NCBI GenBank assembly: GCA_964058805.1 | Contig: CAXKVV010001765.1 | Location: 1-34,246, forward strand | Length of the DNA: 34,246 nt | From: Schoenoplectus triqueter | Taxonomy: Eukaryota; Streptophyta; Magnoliopsida; Poales; Cyperaceae | Direction of reading: 5' to 3' | Part shown: in pieces, positions 29,760 to 34,246 of the stretch | Layout of the letters: every line of letters begins with the position of its first letter | Numbering within the stretch: position 1 is the stretch's first letter | Program-made: the position numbers and the translations under genes | The notes under the pieces: model-generated | The model's input: the letters and a program-made list of their open reading frames with translations, nothing else | Told to the model about the DNA's origin: nothing | The model's database searches: none

Positions 29760-30751
29760 AGATAATAAAAATCATGTCGGGTTGAACGGGTCATAAAGAC
29801 AATAGTGGGTCCATTATGCAATCGAGCCACGCTCTTTATTTATTTAGGGCCTGTTGGCTGTTGGTCACCTGTAAATCCCATTACTCTCAATGTTAGGAGC
29901 TAGAAAAAATATACTGCTGACAATTATACTCTTTTTACTCATTTATCCAAGTTATATATAAGATGATATGAGTAAATGTTTTTTATTGTTTACTTAATTG
30001 ATATGACGGAGGTAAAAAATAATTTCATTTAGTAAATAAGTATGGATAAAAATTATTTCGCATCCCTTACCTTATAAAATAAATTATAAAAATTATTTTT
30101 TCTTATTTTAAATATAATTATGTTATCTAATAATTATCTTCTTTTTTAATACAAAATTAATTACTTTGAACCTTATGAATTAATTCTCTTTTTTCAACAT
30201 TAAAAGTTAAAACTACTTAATTATAATTAATATTTGATTTTACATTCGTAAAATAGTGGTATTTATATGAAAGGAGAAAGTTTGAAAGTTTCTCATTAAT
30301 GATGATAAAAATAATTATTATATTAGTTTATTTATTAGCATTTGTTATTATTTTTTTATTCGTGAAAGTACGAGTAAGTATAATTTGAATGAGTAAAGTA
30401 AAATATAAATAGGGGTAATTACAGATGAAAAGAAGCGGTTGCGTTGCAGGTAAAGGTAGAAAGCGATGAAGAGAAGCGATTGCGTTGCAGGTGGGGAAAA
30501 GATAATCAAAAGTCATATCTAATTTTTTTTTCTCCAATAAAAACGGATGATTTGGGAACAGTTTACCGAAATATTTATTCAAATTGAACGGGAAGAAGGA
30601 TTTGCTGAACAGCGTTTCGAATTATTTCCTATTATGTTAAATATCTAACCACGAAAAAATAACGCAAAAAAAATTTTCAAATTTTATAATGAATTTTTCG
30701 CTTTAACTTTGTATATTAGTTCAATATTTATATATTTAAAATGTAAATGTA
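29760..30751. other. No gene; AT-rich spacer upstream of DAD1
   Basis: AT-rich sequence with no coding signature. The frame at 30328-30582 (minus) overlaps the 41-bp duplication and is probably chance. Confidence 0.5.
30425..30506. repeat. 41-bp tandem duplication
   Basis: AGAAGCGGTTGCGTTGCAGG at 30431 recurs as AGAAGCGATTGCGTTGCAGG at 30472, each preceded by GATGAA. It is a GC-rich island in an AT-rich tract and could be one end of an unrecognised element. Confidence 0.75.
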
Positions 30752-31197
30752 TCTCTATCTCCAATCCTTATTAAGCACGTAAGTGTTCTGATTTTGTCAT
30801 GGTTCAGATTTTTGTTGAATTTCTAAAACAAATATCATTCATCAGATTGAGTTATTCATCAAATAATATTACTATCTATATGTTCATTTGTGTTGAAGTT
30901 ATAATTTTCTCTCAATTTTGATTTTTTACATGAAATGATGTATAATTTATGGGTACAATTGCTCTACTTTATTTTCTTCTTAGATTGTCATCAATTATGA
31001 ATTTTAACTTTTTTAAATTCTGAATGTCAATTTTCCTCTTAATTCTGTATTTATTTTATATTAATTATATATTAATGATTGAAAATTATATTAATTATTA
31101 AATTATCTTCATTTTTATTTCTTTTTTCCACATGAAGATATGAATTTTTATAATTTTAAAAGACATCACCGTAGCAACGCACATGCAAAATATTAGT
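30752..31197 (+). mobile_element. Diverged Helitron-like element, second copy
   Basis: Starts TCTCTATCTCCAATCCTTAT, then TAAGCACGTAAGTG and TTTTGTCATG, paralleling the start of 25062-25533 (TAAAGCATCTAAGAATTGG, TTTTTTGTCAT). Ends with ACCGTAGCAACGCACATGC and TATTAGT, a degenerate form of the GCAACGCGCGGG..CTAGT type of 3' end. Length is also close (about 445 bp). Confidence 0.48.
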
Positions 31198-31207
31198 TAT
31201 TCATAAA

Positions 31208-32208
31208 GGATCTGTTTGGCAAATCAAAGAATAACTTTAGAAGAGTGGTAATTTTAGAAGAGTGATAGAATAATGTCTTTTTGAAAGAGTGGTAGAAGAG
31301 TAGTATTTTGGACTATTCGGAAGAGCGGACATATCATTTGATAGTAGTTAATCAGAATAGTTAAAATATGAATAATTATGATACTAATAATGATGATGAT
31401 GATAATAAAAATAATAGTAAAATAATAATCATAATAGTTACAATAATAATAAAAATAAATAATATTCATAGCTATAATCAAAGTAATATAATAAAAATAT
31501 AAACATAATCATAATATAGTAATATAATAAAAACATTAATAAGTATAATCATAATAATAATAATAATAATAATAAATAATCATAATATAATACAACATAA
31601 TCAAATAATAATTATAATCATGATCATGATAATAATAATTATAATCATGATCATGATAATAATAATTATAATCATGATCATAATAATATAATAATATAAT
31701 AATAATAAATTATAATCATAATCATAATCATAATTATAATAGTCATAATCATCATAATATTATAATAATATAACCATAATCAAAATATAATAATATAATA
31801 CTAAAATCATATTTATTGTAATATAATAATACTAACAGTGATGATAATATATAATAATAATAATCATTATAGTAATATAATAGTACTAATAGTGATGACA
31901 ATATAATAATAATCATAATCAAACTTATAATTTAATAATTATAATATAATAATAATAATAAATAATAATAATAATCATAATATTAATATAATAATAATTT
32001 ATAATCATAATCATAATATAATTATATATATAATATAATCAAACAATAATCACTATTCCGACAAGAGCTAATCCGGTATTAGACCTATAAGTTGGTATAC
32101 CGGATTAGCAATCTTCTATCTAGTCTAAAATTCATTTAGCAAATTAATTCGTCGGAATAGCAATTATATTCTTATTTGTTGCTATTTCATGGAGTGCCAA
32201 ACAAACCC
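31208..32208. mobile_element. TIR element X, copy 1 (AT-microsatellite-rich)
   Basis: The left end GGATCTGTTTGGCAAATC and the right end, read inward as GGGTTTGTTTGGCACTCC, are inverted. The inside starts TAGAAGAGTGGTA and TTAATCAGAATAGTTAAAAT and finishes AATAATCACTATTCCGAC. The same blocks occur at 33034-33844. Such GTTTGG termini are seen in PIF/Harbinger-type MITEs, but I could not fix a target duplication. Confidence 0.6.
31366..32045. repeat. AT-rich microsatellite tract (ATA/ATC repeats)
   Basis: About 680 bp of interspersed ATA, AAT and ATC repeats inside element X1, with a 27-bp unit (ATCATGATCATGATAATAAT..) repeated about 2.4 times near 31617-31682. The long minus-strand frame at 31254-31481 is a by-product of this. 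Confidence 0.9.
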
Positions 32209-32438
32209 AAATAAATTGCTTTTATAGTTTAAATTTATCATTTTCACATCTTTTGGAGTAATTTTCACAATTATAATTTAGTATGCTTAAATACGTACCA
32301 CCTTAACTCAATCACGTTGTGTTCTGTACATGAAATATCACGTAAATGCATTTGAATCCTCGTTAAAAAAATAAAGTATCTTCTTGAGGTATATAAACAA
32401 AATGTATTTTTTTAAATAATTTATATATACTAGGGTTA

Positions 32439-32810
32439 TAATTCGGATTACGTCCCGACAATAGTCTTCAAATAAATAATTAACAATGTAAAATTTTAAA
32501 TATATTTAATAAATTTTTATTTTAAAAAAATTTAGACATAACATTTTTAAATACTAAACGATAATGATAATTATAATAATAAATAATGTAACTAGCACAT
32601 AATAATTTATAGAGATCATATAAAAAGATATATCATTTTAAGAGTTAAGTTTCATCTTAAATATAATACATCTTATTTTAAATGAGGAAAGGGAAAATAT
32701 TTTATATAAATCTTTTAATTTAAAAAAATAAAAATATTTAAATAAAATTAATGATAAAAAACAATCACGTGACATACATGAAACCAACCATTTTTATGTA
32801 TTATATATTT
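32439..32810. repeat. Dispersed repeat R, copy 2
   Basis: Matches 12018-12410 in order and orientation: TAATTCGGATTACG, TCAAATAAATAATTAACAAT, TAAATATATTTAATAAA, TTTAGACATAACATTTTTAAA, TTTTAAGAGTTAAGTTTCAT and TTTATGTATTAT. Diverged, with indels. Confidence 0.7.
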
Positions 32811-33033
32811 TTTCTGATAACGTTAAGAAGTCAAAGATGATCGGTGATAAATAAATAAATAATTGACAATGAGAGAGAGACACGGAATAGCATGGCCTAG
32901 TGCACTCTACACCTAATTAAAAGAAAGGTAAGAAACTTACAACAAAATATTAATATCTGGAAATAGGTGACGTGAAAGTTGGAAACTAGGAAACCTCTCT
33001 TGTGGAGGGTTATTTTGTGAAATTCCTCCTCTA

Positions 33034-33844
33034 GGGTCGGTTTGATAAATTAATGAATAGCGATAAAAATATGTAATAGTTTTAGAAGAGTGGTAGAAAA
33101 ATAATATATTTTATTGAGTTTGGCTACGGTGTTATACGTAGCACGGATGACTCGTATGTTACAGATTATTTTTTCGTGTTCAAAGTTCAAATGGTCGATC
33201 CGACCGGTCAAAATATTTTCATATGAAAATATAATTAGGGACCAAATTTTAGAATTTTAGAATTTTTTTTACTATTTTTTAAGATAGTTAGAAAATGACT
33301 CATTTCGAATGACTCATAATAATTAAATCAAGTGATTTTCTAGCTATCTTAAAAAATATAAAATTTGATCCCGAACTAGATTTTCATATGAAAAATATTT
33401 TGACCGGTCGGATCGACTATTTAAACTTTGAAGATGGAGAAACAGTCCGTGGCACACGGGCCATCCGTGCTACGCGTAGTACCGTAATCAAACTCTTTTT
33501 TATTACTGAAAAGAAAAAAATATTATTTAATAGTTATTAATTAGAATAGTAAAAATATTAATAATTATGATATTAATAATGATGATAATAATAATAGTTA
33601 CAGTGATGATAATATAATTATAATTATAATATAATATAATAAAATAATAATTATAATATAATATAATTAAATAATAATCACTATTTTACAATAGCTAAAC
33701 CAATATTATACTTGTAGCTTGAAATATCGATTCAACCCTCTTCTGCATTCTTTCCCAAATTTAAAATGTGTTTGACAAATTTATTTATCGGAATAGAATG
33801 TTATTTTTATTTTTATCCTATTTCGTTTAGTGCCAAACGAATCC
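33034..33844. mobile_element. TIR element X, copy 2, with nested fold-back MITE
   Basis: The left end GGGTCGGTTTGATAAATTAA and the right end, read inward as GGATTCGTTTGGCACTAAAC, share the family terminus. Internal blocks TTTAGAAGAGTGGTAGAA, TTAATTAGAATAGTAAAAAT and AATAATCACTATTTTAC match copy 1. A fold-back MITE (33116-33495) interrupts it. The AT-microsatellite core is shorter than in copy 1. Confidence 0.6.
33116..33495. mobile_element. Fold-back MITE, relative of 15995-16397, with ~9-bp TSD
   Basis: 380 bp. Starts GAGTTTGGCTACGGTG and ends with the complement of GAGTTTGATTACGGTACTAC. The arms continue with GTAGCACGGATG, TCGATCCGACCGGTCAAAAT and CATATGAAAAT. Flanks TATTTTATT (33107-33115) and TTTTTTATT (33496-33504) match at 8 of 9 bases, as for Mutator-type elements. 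The self-complementary CTACGCGTAG just inside the right end parallels CTTCGCGAAG in the copy at 15995. Confidence 0.82.
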
Positions 33845-34183
33845 TATAGTTTAGTTCTTCATGCAAGATTGTAGTTTTTTTTTTGTAAAAAAACTCCTTC
33901 TATGTATGTTTATTAGATGTTAGTTTTTCATAGTAGCTTCCTTTTCTTCCGCTTATGTACTACTTGATTAAATATTGAATTGCTTCCCAATATAATAATC
34001 AATGAGATTTTATGTGACGAAAATAAATGAATCGGATATGAATCTAATTATTTTATCCAAAACGGGTCAGGTCAAATTCAGATCAATCCGCTATGACCTG
34101 ATTAATTATATATTTTTTAAATAATTTTATGATTTAGTACTAATTAAAGCTTAAATATATATTAATTATACACTAATAATATT
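33845..34183. other. No gene recognised
   Basis: AT-rich sequence. AACGGGTCAGGTCAAATTC near 34063 resembles the GGGTC-type subterminal motifs of the hAT elements above, but no element ends are visible. Confidence 0.4.
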
Positions 34184-34246
34184 ACAACAACAACAAAGCT
34201 TTTAATCTCAAATAAATTGGGGTAGGCTAGAAATGAAACCCAATCG
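34184..34246 (-). mobile_element. 3' end of an RTE-type LINE or related SINE, cut by the window edge
   Basis: Read on the minus strand, TAGCCTACCCCAATTTATTT, GAGATTAAAAGC and a (TTG)n tail form the 3' terminus I associate with plant RTE-clade LINEs, also borrowed by some SINEs. The tail is at 34184-34197; the body lies beyond the window. Confidence 0.6.

Noticed and set aside
31254..31481. 75-codon minus-strand frame of Ile/Tyr repeats
   Set aside because: Translation of an ATA/ATC microsatellite.

Overview
The window is plant nuclear DNA, almost certainly from a eudicot. It is very AT-rich, full of small transposable elements, and carries one clear intact host gene with plant-type short exons and GT-AG introns. 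That gene is DAD1, the small subunit of the ER oligosaccharyltransferase, on the minus strand (coding exons between 26829 and 29379, 114 residues). The only other host-gene sequence I recognise is a broken two-exon piece of a TTLL12-like (tubulin-tyrosine ligase-like 12) gene at 8882-9355. I cannot name the species.

Layout. 1-1840: no gene. 1841-8165: a large structure in which a diverged satellite of about 178 bp runs forward (1841-4845), then backward (5701-8165, split by a 1-kb insertion). Between the arms lies a decayed 5S rDNA island: a 5S rRNA pseudogene on the minus strand, a second 5S fragment, and about 86-bp spacer subrepeats on both sides. 8166-9355: a hairpin MITE and the TTLL12 pseudogene. 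10173-10326: a MITE with a perfect 9-bp target duplication. 11947-14124: a 2.2-kb member of the same hairpin MITE family, holding a CT-rich segment that looks like a gene leader and a separate inserted repeat.

15369-23500 is almost entirely hAT-type DNA: MITE M3, a 1.33-kb hAT element with a fold-back MITE inside it, MITE M4, and a nested pair of protein-coding hAT elements. Outer element A (17668-23500, plus) is interrupted in its 3' subterminal region by inner element B (20014-23307, minus). B has a perfect 8-bp target duplication; A has 7 of 8 bases. The two are relatives with the same promoter, 5'UTR-intron and 3' layout, but opposite internal deletions: A keeps the N-terminus and the C-terminal dimerisation region, while B keeps the N-terminus, BED zinc finger and two catalytic aspartates but lost the dimerisation region. 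Neither encodes a full transposase.

23509-26560: no gene, but a Helitron-like element and a TA/GA microsatellite. 26829-29745: DAD1 with a 5'UTR intron, promoter elements, and a hairpin MITE in intron 4. 29760-34246: a second Helitron-like copy, two copies of a TIR element full of AT microsatellite (one carrying a nested fold-back MITE), a second copy of the repeat found in M2, and, at the very end, the (TTG)n tail of an RTE-type LINE or a SINE that shares that tail.

DAD1 is the only gene I expect to make a working host protein. All element calls rest on target duplications, terminal repeats and motifs read by eye; family names are from memory without database searches.
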